A stretch of 64,000 nucleotides of DNA, from the NCBI GenBank assembly GCA_022842065.1, contig JALHQH010000045.1, positions 34,912 to 98,911 of the forward strand, read 5' to 3'. This DNA comes from Caldilineaceae bacterium. Lineage in GTDB: Bacteria > Chloroflexota > Anaerolineae > Caldilineales > Caldilineaceae. The notes under the pieces were generated by a model. That model did not search any database. It was not told the origin of the DNA and worked only from the letters and a program-made list of their open reading frames with translations. Positions 43,985 through 52,324 of this stretch are shown in pieces (the stretch's first letter is position 1; every line of letters starts with the position of its first letter). Made by a program: the position numbers and the translations under genes.

Positions 43985-45354
43985 TGATGGCGACAACCGG
44001 GCAACGTGCAATCGTCGTTATGGGCGCAGGGATGGCTGGGCTGGTCGCCGCCTTGCAAGCCCAACAACTTGGCGCGCAGGTCACCCTGGTGGAGAAGGGG
44101 GCGGCTCCCGGCGGTTCGCTGGCGCTGTCGGGCGGCACCCTCTGGTGCGCGCAAAGTTATGCGGATCTGCGCCGCCTGGTGCCGCGGGGTGATGCCACCT
44201 TGGCACGTGTTTTGGTCGATGGCTATCGGGACGGTGTGGAATGGTTGCAGGCGTTAGGCGCAACCCTCACCCCCTTGCCCTCCCTGCCCGACCGCCTGGT
44301 CTACCTGATGGAGCCGAACCCCCGCCACTTTGTCACCCAGTTGGTCGAACGTTTTATTCGTGACGGCGGCACCTTGCTGACCAACAGCAGTGGCGTGCGT
44401 CTCCTGCAAGACGAACTGGGCGCCGTGGCCGGTCTGGTGATCCGCGGGGCGGATGGGCAACAGCAACACTTATTAGCTGACGGGGTCATCTTGACCAGCG
44501 GCGGTTTTCAGGCCAACCCTGATCTGCGGGCGCGTTACTTTGGCCGGTGGTCGGATCGGCTGATCTTGCGCAGCAATCCACAGAGCACGGGGGATGGGCT
44601 GTTGTTGGGCCAGGCGATTGGCGCGGCGGCCAGCCCGGCCATGAGCAGCTTTTATGGCCATCTGCTACCTGCGCCACCGGCAGTCGTGCCCACCCACGAC
44701 TTTATCGCCTACACCCACTATCACAGCGAGCAGGCGATCTTGGTCAACCTGCGGGGTGAGCGTTTTACCGACGAGTCGCTGGGCGACGAGACCAACTGTC
44801 AAGCGGTGGCGCGCGAGCCGGAAGCGTTGGCCTTTATTCTTTATGACGAGACGGTCTACCGCACCTATGCCGTCCGGCCGGCCGGCGGCGGGGCCCGGGC
44901 CACCGATACCTTTTACGAATCCCAGGCCCTCGGTGCACCAGCGGCCACTGCGAACAGCCTGGCGGAACTGGCCACGCAACTAGCGCGTTGGGGTGTCTAT
45001 AGCGCTGGCGTTTTAGCCACCGTCCAGGAATTTAATCAAGCGGCCATTGCCCGGCAAGCCGCGCAGCTCCGCATCCCGCGGCGCAGCAAAGCGAACGCAC
45101 TGCTCACCCCACCCTTCTACGCGCTGGGGCTGACCCCCGGCATCACCTTTACGCTGGGCGGCTTGCAGATCAACCCCCATGCCCAGGTGCTCGACCGCAG
45201 CGGGCGGCCCATCCCTGGGCTCTATGCCGCGGGGGCCGATGCGGGGGGAATTCACAACGAGCAATACGCCGGCGGCTTATGTTTGGGGCTGGTCTTTGGG
45301 CGCTTGGCCGCGCAACAGGCGGTGGCGCAAGGAGGGCCGCTGGCTGGTGGATAA
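43984..45354 (+). CDS. FAD-dependent dehydrogenase (fumarate reductase/3-ketosteroid dehydrogenase type)
   Basis: Flavoprotein of 456 residues. IVVMGAGMAGLVAALQAQQLGA (about 10-31) is the FAD motif, then SLALSGGTLWCAQSY and GGFQANPDLRARYFG; the C-terminal GLYAAGADAGGIHNEQYAGG closes the flavin site as in Sdh/FrdA-like and 3-ketosteroid-1-dehydrogenase proteins. It lacks signal and iron-sulfur motifs. Start 43984 overlaps the stop of the preceding gene by one base. It probably oxidises or reduces a C-C bond of the operon's substrate using a quinone or other acceptor. Confidence 0.88.
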   Translation: MMATTGQRAIVVMGAGMAGLVAALQAQQLGAQVTLVEKGAAPGGSLALSGGTLWCAQSYADLRRLVPRGDATLARVLVDGYRDGVEWLQALGATLTPLPSLPDRLVYLMEPNPRHFVTQLVERFIRDGGTLLTNSSGVRLLQDELGAVAGLVIRGADGQQQHLLADGVILTSGGFQANPDLRARYFGRWSDRLILRSNPQSTGDGLLLGQAIGAAASPAMSSFYGHLLPAPPAVVPTHDFIAYTHYHSEQAILVNLRGERFTDESLGDETNCQAVAREPEALAFILYDETVYRTYAVRPAGGGARATDTFYESQALGAPAATANSLAELATQLARWGVYSAGVLATVQEFNQAAIARQAAQLRIPRRSKANALLTPPFYALGLTPGITFTLGGLQINPHAQVLDRSGRPIPGLYAAGADAGGIHNEQYAGGLCLGLVFGRLAAQQAVAQGGPLAGG

Positions 45355-46636
45355 GAAACTGATCGATCGTTATCTGGTAACACCGGCCCGTCTATGGGAT
45401 GGCGAGGCAGCAGCCGCACAACCGGGATGGGCGGTGCTGGTGGATGGACCGCGCTGTCTGATCGAGGCGGTGCTGCCCATTGGCGAAGCGCCCGCCGATT
45501 TGCCGCGCGTCGATCTGCCTGATTGCACCTTGATCCCTGGCCTGATCGACGCCCATGTCCATTACAGCGCAGTGATGGGGCCGGCTTTTCTGGCTGCCGG
45601 GGTGACCACGATCCGCGATGTGGGCAATGACCTGGAGTGGATTCTAGATCGGCGTGCCCGTCATGCCGCCGACCCCACGTTGGGGCCAACGCTGGTCTGT
45701 TGCGGCTTCCTGCATGATGGGCCAACCGCCTACTGGCGTCAGATGGGACGATCCCACGCCGATGCCGATGCCTTACGCGCGTCGATCCAAATGCATGTCG
45801 CACGCGGCGTCGATCAGATCAAACTTTATGCCGGATTGGATGCGGGCATGGTGCGGGCGGGGGTGGCCGAGGGCCACCGGCTGGGCAAATTGGTGGTCGC
45901 GCACCTGGGCAGCACCCAGGCCGAGGAGGCGGCGCGTAGTGGCCTCAACGAAATTGAACATCTCGACCAATGTGGGGTTGCCTGGCGCGCCGCCACGGAA
46001 GCTGAGGATGACGACCTGATTGCGCTCTTGCGCAAAAACCAGGTGATCATCGACCCGACCTTCGTGGTTTGGGATCGGCTGGGGCGCATTTTGGAGCGAT
46101 CCTTCCATCACGATGTTCGCCGGCAGTGGGTACACCCTGTTCATTTGGAGATTTGGCAACGTTACTTGAGTCGGTTCGGGCCGCCCCATCGCCGCTGGCG
46201 CTTTCAAGCCGCCATGCCCCATCTCAAGCGTTTTACTGCCCGTGCCCATGCGCAAGGGGTGGTCACCGCGCTGGGCACCGATACCCCCTTCCCCCATTTG
46301 GTGCCCGGCTTTAGTGTCCACGACGAGTTGGCGATGTATGTGGATGCTGGGCTAAGCGCGGTGGCGGCCTTGCAGGCGGCCACCGTCGTTAACGCCCGTG
46401 TGCTCGGCATCGCCGATCGGGTGGGGCGGATTCGCGCTGGGCTCATTGCCGATCTGGTGGCGATTCAGGGTAACCCGCTGCAGACGATCGATGAGATTAG
46501 CAATGTCTACTGTACAATTCACGGGGGGCAGCTTTTCACTCCTGCCGATCTGCTGCCCGCGGTCCAAAGCACCTTTGGGCAACCACCCGATGATGCGATC
46601 ACGTGTGATCTGTTAGCCTATGTTAATTCGCAGTAA
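45347..46636 (+). CDS. Amidohydrolase-family protein
   Basis: Metal-dependent hydrolase of 429 residues with TIM barrel plus beta-sandwich ends. PGLIDAHVHYSA has the HxH pair, VDQIKLYAG the bridging-lysine region, VAHLGSTQ a further histidine and LGTDTPFP the catalytic aspartate; ADLVAIQGNPL is the family C-terminus. The start is a GTG at 45347 with GGAGG upstream and an 8-base overlap with the flavoprotein; a longer frame to 45179 is inside that gene and rejected. Likely an imidazolonepropionase- or dihydroorotase-like amide hydrolase. Last gene of the tight operon. Confidence 0.88.
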   Translation: MDKKLIDRYLVTPARLWDGEAAAAQPGWAVLVDGPRCLIEAVLPIGEAPADLPRVDLPDCTLIPGLIDAHVHYSAVMGPAFLAAGVTTIRDVGNDLEWILDRRARHAADPTLGPTLVCCGFLHDGPTAYWRQMGRSHADADALRASIQMHVARGVDQIKLYAGLDAGMVRAGVAEGHRLGKLVVAHLGSTQAEEAARSGLNEIEHLDQCGVAWRAATEAEDDDLIALLRKNQVIIDPTFVVWDRLGRILERSFHHDVRRQWVHPVHLEIWQRYLSRFGPPHRRWRFQAAMPHLKRFTARAHAQGVVTALGTDTPFPHLVPGFSVHDELAMYVDAGLSAVAALQAATVVNARVLGIADRVGRIRAGLIADLVAIQGNPLQTIDEISNVYCTIHGGQLFTPADLLPAVQSTFGQPPDDAITCDLLAYVNSQ

Positions 46637-46729
46637 AAAGGGGCGCCAAATCCCTCCTTGTCCCGTCGGGACACATGACCTTAGCTGAAATTTGCGTAAC
46701 GCCGAACCACTTTCTACCAGGAGCAAACG

Positions 46730-47638
46730 ATGGAATATCGACAATTAGGGCGCAGCGATCTCAAGGTGAGCGCGATTGGGCTGGGTGCAGTCACCTTTAG
46801 CCGCGAGATCGACGAGGCGACCGCCTTTACGATTATCGACCACGCCCTTGACCGCGGCATCAACCTGATCGACACCGCCGAAGCTTACAACAAAGGCGGC
46901 TCGGAGACGGTGGTCGGCAACTGGATCAAGGCCAGTGGCAAGCGCGACCAGATCGTGTTGGCCACCAAGCTGATCCCGCCCCTGACCGCCGCTCGGATTC
47001 CCGAAGCCGCCGAAGCGAGTCTGCGCCGGCTGCAAACCGATGTGATCGACCTCTACCAGATCCACGCCTTTGACAAAAACACCCCGATGGACGAGTCGTT
47101 GGAGGCACTGGGCAAATTGGTGACACAGGGTAAGGTACGTTATCTCGGTTGTAGCAACTTTGCGGCCTGGCAACTCTGCAAAGCGCTCTGGCGCGCTGAT
47201 GTGCATGGTTGCCCGCGCCTTGAATCGGTGCAACCCAACTATAACCTTGCCATTCGCGACATCGAAAAGGAACTGCTGCCCCTTTGTGCCGACCAGCAGA
47301 TCGGGGTGATCTCCTACAGCCCGCTGGGGGCGGGTTTTCTCTCCGGCAAATATAGCAAGAGTTGGACGGCACCCAAGGGCACCCGCTTTGACATCATCCC
47401 CGATCACTGGGCGGTCTATGAAAACCACACCTCCATGGAACGCATGGAAAAGCTGCGCGCCAAAGCCGCCGAGAGTGATCGCTCGATGATCCAGCTCGCC
47501 CTGGCTTGGGTGCTTGGTCAGCCTGGGATTACTTGTACCCTTGTCGGCAGCCGTAACACGGAACAGATCGATCAGGCGTTTGAAGCGATCAGCGTCGGCT
47601 TGTCAACCGAGTTGCGGGCCGAGTTGAGTAGTTGGTAA
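46730..47638 (+). CDS. Aldo/keto reductase
   Basis: NADPH-dependent reductase of 302 residues. YRQLGRSDLKVSAIGLGAVTFS is the family start, NLIDTAEAYNKGGSE holds the Asp and Tyr of the tetrad, VLATKLIPP the Lys and DLYQIHAFD the His; PLGAGFLSGKY and ITCTLVGSRNTEQIDQ bind the cofactor. ACCAGGAGC precedes the ATG. It may reduce an aldehyde or ketone sugar derivative made by the upstream operon. An SDR-free stand-alone gene followed by a hairpin. Confidence 0.93.
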   Translation: MEYRQLGRSDLKVSAIGLGAVTFSREIDEATAFTIIDHALDRGINLIDTAEAYNKGGSETVVGNWIKASGKRDQIVLATKLIPPLTAARIPEAAEASLRRLQTDVIDLYQIHAFDKNTPMDESLEALGKLVTQGKVRYLGCSNFAAWQLCKALWRADVHGCPRLESVQPNYNLAIRDIEKELLPLCADQQIGVISYSPLGAGFLSGKYSKSWTAPKGTRFDIIPDHWAVYENHTSMERMEKLRAKAAESDRSMIQLALAWVLGQPGITCTLVGSRNTEQIDQAFEAISVGLSTELRAELSSW

Positions 47639-47639
47639 G

Positions 47640-47760
47640 TGGATCGTAACGATTAACCCCACCCGCGCCTAGTAGCGGTTGCCTTTTAGGCGCGCTCCCC
47701 AGTTTGGGGAGGGAACCGTTACGCTCCTCCCCCAATCTGGGGGAGGTTGGGAGGGGGTGG
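47640..47760. repeat. CTCCCCCAATCTGGGGGAG-type hairpins
   Basis: Between the aldo/keto reductase and PhyH genes: CTCCCCAGTTTGGGGAG (47694-47710) and CCTCCCCCAATCTGGGGGAGG (near 47726-47746) are near-perfect short hairpins, with an imperfect CGCCTA/TAGGCG pair around. They may terminate the reductase transcript. Confidence 0.55.
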
Positions 47761-47825
47761 TTTGGTCGTTACAGTAGAACTAAGGTAGTTTGGTCACCGT
47801 TCATATGGCACAAAGGAGCAATCAC

Positions 47826-48626
47826 ATGGCACTGACTGACGCACAAAAAACCTTCTTTCGTGAAAATGGCTACCTGAAATATGACAAGCGTGTGTTAAGT
47901 GATGAAGAGGTTGAGGCGCTGCGCCAACGCAGCGAGGATATTGTCTATGGGCGGCTGAACCATCTCCCGCCCCGCTTTCTCCAGTTGGAGGCCAAGTTCC
48001 GCGATAACAATGATCCCAACGTCGATCCGCTCGACAAAGTGCGCAAGATGACCCAGCTCTGCTACTTCGACGATCTCTTTGCGGGGGTTGCTAAAAATCC
48101 GCTGATCGGTGATGTGGTGGCGGATCTGATCGGCCCCAATCTCAAGCTCTACACCGACCAACTGATGATGAAGCCGCGCTTCAACGGCACAGTCACCGAT
48201 TGGCATCAGGATTCGGTCGCCTGGCCCATGTTTGCGCCGCAGGAACATGTCAGTTGCTGGGTGGCCCTGGATGATGCGACCGTTGACAACGGCTGTATGA
48301 CCGTAATCCCCGGCAGCCACCACTGGGGGCCGATTGCGCGCCAATATCAAAGTGCCTTCCTGAACAACCCACTCTTGGCTGCGCCGGTTCCGGTCGAGAT
48401 CAAAGCGGGCTACTGTATGTTCCACCACGGGCTCAATTTTCACCGCACCGGGGCCAACAGCACCGCCAGTCGCCGCCGTGGCTTGGCCCTCCACTACATT
48501 CGTTCTGAAACGATGTACATGGGGGTGGAGGATGAAGAAGCCCGCCTGCTCACCGAATGTGAAAAGCCGCGCGGCGAGTTCCGGTTTATGTTAATCCGTG
48601 GTCAGGAATTCCCAGGGCGAGTGTGA
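47826..48626 (+). CDS. Phytanoyl-CoA dioxygenase-family protein
   Basis: Third PhyH paralogue, 266 residues. FFRENGYLKYDKRVLSDEEVEALRQR is the opening; WHQDSVAWPMF gives the HxD iron pair (H..D) and FHHGLNFHRTGANSTASRRRGLALHY the distal histidine with arginines for 2-oxoglutarate. AAGGAGCAATCAC precedes the ATG at 47826. It belongs to a different subgroup from the two upstream copies (sequence around the iron site differs), so its substrate is probably distinct. Followed by a large repeat element. Confidence 0.9.
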   Translation: MALTDAQKTFFRENGYLKYDKRVLSDEEVEALRQRSEDIVYGRLNHLPPRFLQLEAKFRDNNDPNVDPLDKVRKMTQLCYFDDLFAGVAKNPLIGDVVADLIGPNLKLYTDQLMMKPRFNGTVTDWHQDSVAWPMFAPQEHVSCWVALDDATVDNGCMTVIPGSHHWGPIARQYQSAFLNNPLLAAPVPVEIKAGYCMFHHGLNFHRTGANSTASRRRGLALHYIRSETMYMGVEDEEARLLTECEKPRGEFRFMLIRGQEFPGRV

Positions 48627-48635
48627 AGGGTGCGG

Positions 48636-48978
48636 GGGTGACAAGGTGACAGGGTGATACTGTTGCACTATCTTACGAAATGGGGTTAAAACCCCTTGCT
48701 ATACTGAAGTCAAGGTGAGAACCGGAGTTTTGCTGGCTAACGGGATCGCGTGCGTCGCACTGACCGCCAACTGTTTCCAGTCCGCTAGATTCTTTGGTCA
48801 GTGCGACGCACGCTGACCGAAACTAGGGGTTTCATTCTGATTTGAGTATAACAGCGAGAAGCCGCCTCAGCGGCTAGGAGCGTTTTCTCAGCCGCTGAGG
48901 CGGCTTCTCGATGTCAGGCCGGGATTTGAATCCCGTTGTAAGATAGTGCAACAGTATCACCCTGTCACCTTGTCACCC
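48636..48978. mobile_element. 343-bp composite palindromic element with perfect 41-bp TIRs
   Basis: TIRs 48636-48676 and 48938-48978 (outer end GGGTGACAAGGTGACAGGG) are exact reverse complements over 41 bases. Inside are the GTGCGTCGCACTG hairpin (48748-48813) and a second stem GAGAAGCCGCCTCAGCGGC (48855-48875, 48890-48910). There is no gene; the layout is that of a non-autonomous MITE-like element. Bases 48855-48959 recur in inverse orientation at 63896-64000 with three differences. No convincing target duplication could be read. Confidence 0.85.
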
Positions 48979-49002
48979 TGTCACCTTGTCACCCTGTCAT
49001 CT
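48963..49002. repeat. 8-bp tandem repeat TGTCACCY
   Basis: Five units: TGTCACCT, TGTCACCC, TGTCACCT, TGTCACCC, TGTCATCT. It overlaps the end of the element at 48636-48978 and stops 18 bases before the ATG of the next gene, between it and its ribosome-binding site. Confidence 0.85.
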
Positions 49003-49020
49003 TCACAAAAAGGAGATCAC

Positions 49021-49905
49021 ATGATCAAGATCGGTATGATCGGTGCGGATAGTACGCACACGGAATCTTATAGTAAGTTGGTTAACCTGCCGGGTGCGCC
49101 GCTTTATGGGCGGGCGCAGGTGGTGAAGTTATGGGGTGAAGATCAGGCGCAGGCCGAGGCGAAAGCGCAACAAGTGCAGATTGGGCAGGTGGTGGCCACC
49201 CCAGCCGAGGCGATCAGCGGCGTCGATCTGGTGATGGTCTGCAGCCGCTATGGCGATGATCATCCGGGGCCGGCGCAGTTGGCAATTGCGGCGGGGCTGC
49301 CCACCTTTGTCGATAAACCCTTTGCCAATGACTTTGCTGATGTCCGGCGCCTGGTTGAACTCGCCCAGAGCACCGGTGCACCGGTGATGTCCTGTTCGGC
49401 GGTGCGTTATGGGGTGGAGATGTTGGCGCTGGCTGAGCAAATTCCCACCTTTGGCGCGCTCAACCTGGCGGTGACCAATGGCCAGGCCGCGGGTGACATG
49501 CCCAATCCGCGGGCCAAACATCCCTTTTTCTATGGCATCCATGCAGTGGAATTGTTACACGCGCTGCTCGGTTCGGGCGCAGAAGGGGTGACCACCCGCC
49601 GCACCGTGCGCTGTGATGTCGGCTTGGTTGATTATCCCGACGGGCGGCAAGGGGTGATCAACCTCTTCCACCGATCGCCCAGCGTCTATCATGGCGCGGT
49701 CTTTGGCGAAAGCGGCTGGGGCGATGTCACCTTTCGCGACTGGGATCACTTCTATGTCGGCACCCTGGAACGCGCGATTCGCATGGCCGAAACAGGCCAG
49801 CCCCCCTTCCCCATTGACGGCATGGTCGAGGTGATGGGGCTGATGACCGCGTTGGTACGTTCGGCGGAGCAAGGGGGCCGGCGCGTACCCCTGAGCGAAC
49901 TGTAA
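49021..49905 (+). CDS. Gfo/Idh/MocA-family oxidoreductase
   Basis: Protein of 294 residues. IKIGMIGADSTHTESYSKL is the N-terminal strand, with GADSTHTES replacing the classic GxGxxG; FVDKPFANDFADVRRLVELA is the DKP motif; FYGIHAVELLHALLG holds the conserved histidine of the C-terminal domain. It is short for the family, lacking part of the C-terminal sheet. AAAAGGAGATCAC precedes the ATG. It starts a run of three related dehydrogenases (49021, 50021, 51238). Confidence 0.86.
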   Translation: MIKIGMIGADSTHTESYSKLVNLPGAPLYGRAQVVKLWGEDQAQAEAKAQQVQIGQVVATPAEAISGVDLVMVCSRYGDDHPGPAQLAIAAGLPTFVDKPFANDFADVRRLVELAQSTGAPVMSCSAVRYGVEMLALAEQIPTFGALNLAVTNGQAAGDMPNPRAKHPFFYGIHAVELLHALLGSGAEGVTTRRTVRCDVGLVDYPDGRQGVINLFHRSPSVYHGAVFGESGWGDVTFRDWDHFYVGTLERAIRMAETGQPPFPIDGMVEVMGLMTALVRSAEQGGRRVPLSEL

Positions 49906-49952
49906 GGGTTGCAAAGTGGCAAAGTAGCAAGGTGGCAAAGTACACTTGTTCT

Positions 49953-49998
49953 TGCAACCCTGCAACCCTGCAACCCTGCAACCCTGCAACCCTGCAAC
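49953..49998. repeat. 8-bp tandem repeat TGCAACCC
   Basis: Five exact TGCAACCC units (49953-49992) plus a partial unit. Upstream, AAAGTGGCAAAG words (49915-49940) resemble its complement, so the stretch can fold back. It ends 23 bases before the ATG of the next gene. Confidence 0.88.
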
Positions 49999-50020
49999 TG
50001 TTATAGAGATAGGGCCTACG

Positions 50021-51043
50021 ATGAAGAACGATCTGAACCCAGTTAATTTTGCGATTGTCGGCCCTGGCCGCATGGGCCGCCTCTATGCGCGCATGATTAG
50101 TGAAGCGGCCACGGCACGGCTGGTGGCCCTCTGTGGCAACCGCGCCGATTCGACCCAAGCGGCGGCGCATGAATACAATGTGCCGGGTTATGCCGATGGC
50201 CGCTATCAGGCCATGCTTGATGCCCACCCGGAAATCGAGGCGGTCATCGTTGCGGCCTCGGAATGGGCGCATCTTGACCCGGTGCTTGCTGCGCTCGATG
50301 CCGGCAAACAGGTGCTGGTGGAAAAACCGATGGCGATCAGCCCGACCGCCGCCGCCGCGATGGTCGAACGGGCCGCCGCGCAAGGCGTTCACCTGATGGT
50401 CTGCCACAGCCTGCGCTTTGATCTGCGCTTTGCGGCCCTGCGCCAGGCGGTCAGTGAAGGAGCTGTCGGCGAGGTGCTGCATCTCTATGCGCGACGCAAC
50501 GCCCCCCAGATTGCGGTCGAACGAGTGTTGGGGCGCTTTCCCCTGGCCTACTGGCTCGCCCCCCATGACATTGACATGTTGCTCTGGACCACCGGCAGCC
50601 CGGTGCGTAAGGTGATGGCCTATTCGCATGCTGGGGGCAAGGAACGGCAGGATTTCATCATTGCCATCCTCACCTTTGCCAATGGCGCGATTGGGGTGTT
50701 GGAGAGTTCCTGGGCAACACCGGCGGTGAGCGGCCAACCCTTGACCGAACAATTTACCGTGCGCGGCACCACGGGCATGGTCGAACTGTTAAGCAATCAA
50801 ACCGGCGTTGGCGTCTATCGCGCCGGTGCCGCGCCCGAATATCCGGATCTCGGCTACACCCCGGTGCTCCACGACCAGCAAGAGGGGATGTTCCGTCGCC
50901 TGCTCCAGCACTTTATCGGCGTCGTGCGCAACCAGTGCTCCCCCGTCGTGACCGGGGCCGATGGGTTGGCGGCGATCCGGGTCGCCGCGGCTATCGATGA
51001 GTCGCTGCACGCGGGACGCGAAATTACGCTCAACGAGGAATAA
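50021..51043 (+). CDS. Gfo/Idh/MocA-family oxidoreductase
   Basis: Protein of 340 residues with an intact Rossmann motif VNFAIVGPGRMGRLYARMI (8-26) and EKPMAIS, followed by the family C-terminal domain (AYWLAPHDIDMLLWTTGSPV). GATAGGGCC precedes the ATG. It follows the 8-bp tandem repeat directly. Within the three-gene run, differences in the ligand-proximal region (HDIDMLLW versus GIHAIDLL in the next) suggest distinct sugar specificities. Confidence 0.9.
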   Translation: MKNDLNPVNFAIVGPGRMGRLYARMISEAATARLVALCGNRADSTQAAAHEYNVPGYADGRYQAMLDAHPEIEAVIVAASEWAHLDPVLAALDAGKQVLVEKPMAISPTAAAAMVERAAAQGVHLMVCHSLRFDLRFAALRQAVSEGAVGEVLHLYARRNAPQIAVERVLGRFPLAYWLAPHDIDMLLWTTGSPVRKVMAYSHAGGKERQDFIIAILTFANGAIGVLESSWATPAVSGQPLTEQFTVRGTTGMVELLSNQTGVGVYRAGAAPEYPDLGYTPVLHDQQEGMFRRLLQHFIGVVRNQCSPVVTGADGLAAIRVAAAIDESLHAGREITLNEE

Positions 51044-51079
51044 TAGGCCACTGTTGTGTCGGCTATGCTCTGCGGGATT

Positions 51080-51196
51080 AGCCACGGAGTGGCGGCAGAT
51101 GGTAGACCAGCCTTTTAAGGCTGGTTTTTAAGGCGGGTGTTTGCCCGATCCGAGGGTTAAAACCCTCGGCTACCCTCTGCCGTCACTCCGTGACTA
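51080..51196. repeat. Nested imperfect palindrome between two Gfo/Idh genes
   Basis: Outer pair TAGCCACGGAGTGGCGGCAG/CTGCCGTCACTCCGTGACTA (imperfect) encloses two perfect hairpins: ACCAGCCTTTTAAGGCTGGT (51107-51126) and CCGAGGGTTAAAACCCTCGG (51150-51169). Three stacked stems in 117 bases. Confidence 0.8.
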
Positions 51197-51237
51197 ATAC
51201 GAATCCTAAACGAGCAAAAAAATGGTGAATGTGAGAG

Positions 51238-52263
51238 ATGACTATCAACTGGGGGATCCTGGGTGCGGGCAAGATCGCCGAACGGCAGATGGTAACCGCG
51301 ATCCAGCAGGCGAACGGTCAACAACTGCTGGCGGTGATGAAGCGCGATCTGGCGCAGGCACGGGCTTTTGCCGATCAACATGGCGTGCCCCGCGCCTATA
51401 ACACAACCGCGGCGTTGTTGGCGGACCAAGAAGTGACCGCCGTTTATGTCGCCACCCCGCCCAACCTGCACGCCGCACAGACCATCCAAGCGGCCGAAGC
51501 GGGCAAACATGTCTTGTGTGAAAAACCACTGGCGTTGACCAGCACAGAGGCACAAAGCATGATCGACGCCTGTCGCGCTAATGGGGTGCAGTTGATGGTC
51601 TGTTACTACCAGCGCTACAACAGCCGACATCAGCAGATCAAGCAGTTGTTGGCGGCCGGGGCGATTGGGCAAGTGACGGCTGTGCGCATTAATTTTTCCG
51701 ACCTCTTCCCGCCTACCCCTGGTTTCTGGCATCACACCCCAGCGATCAGTGGCGGTGGGCCGTTAATGGATTTAGGCATCCACGCTATCGATCTGCTGCG
51801 TTATCTCTGTGGCGAAGGTTGTGGGGCGGTCACCACGGTGACGGCGCTGGTTGACACCGTGGCTGCGGACTCACCCGTCGAGGACACGACAACGCTGCTG
51901 CTCCAGTTGACGAATGGCGCGCAGGCGGTCATCACCAGCCATTGGAGCACTGCCAATTTTGACCCACAACAGAGCAACGGGCTGGCGATCTACGGCACGC
52001 TGGGGACGATCCACGCCGCGCCGATTGCTGCCAAAGATTCGTCCGGCACGTTGCAACTGCTTACCGCAACAGGGGTAACCGATTTTTCGGTGGCACCCGG
52101 TGGCGTGCGTCCCCACGTCGCGCTGCTCGAGGATTTTGGGCGGGCAATCATCACTGGCGCGCCATCACCTGTCAGCGGCGAGGAAGGCTTCGTCGGCTTG
52201 CAGATCGTCGAGGCCGCCTATCAATCGGCCAAAACCGGGCAACGGATTAGGATTAGCTCGTAA
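51238..52263 (+). CDS. Gfo/Idh/MocA-family oxidoreductase
   Basis: Protein of 341 residues with a classic start INWGILGAGKIAERQM (GxGxIA), CEKPLALTSTEAQSM and GGGPLMDLGIHAIDLLRYLCGEG, the canonical residues of glucose-fructose/trans-dihydrodiol dehydrogenases. GTGAGAG precedes the ATG. It ends the run of three paralogues and is followed by an amidohydrolase-2 gene. Cofactor NADP versus NAD cannot be decided. Confidence 0.92.
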   Translation: MTINWGILGAGKIAERQMVTAIQQANGQQLLAVMKRDLAQARAFADQHGVPRAYNTTAALLADQEVTAVYVATPPNLHAAQTIQAAEAGKHVLCEKPLALTSTEAQSMIDACRANGVQLMVCYYQRYNSRHQQIKQLLAAGAIGQVTAVRINFSDLFPPTPGFWHHTPAISGGGPLMDLGIHAIDLLRYLCGEGCGAVTTVTALVDTVAADSPVEDTTTLLLQLTNGAQAVITSHWSTANFDPQQSNGLAIYGTLGTIHAAPIAAKDSSGTLQLLTATGVTDFSVAPGGVRPHVALLEDFGRAIITGAPSPVSGEEGFVGLQIVEAAYQSAKTGQRIRISS

Positions 52264-52324
52264 CCATGCTCTGCGTGGTTACATCTCCGGACGCTCTGCG
52301 TCTCTTGATAACAAGAACAGACCT

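Noticed and set aside
48963..49998. Possible CRISPR array from regularly repeated short units
   Set aside because: Units are 8 bp and directly adjacent without spacers; no cas genes are present.
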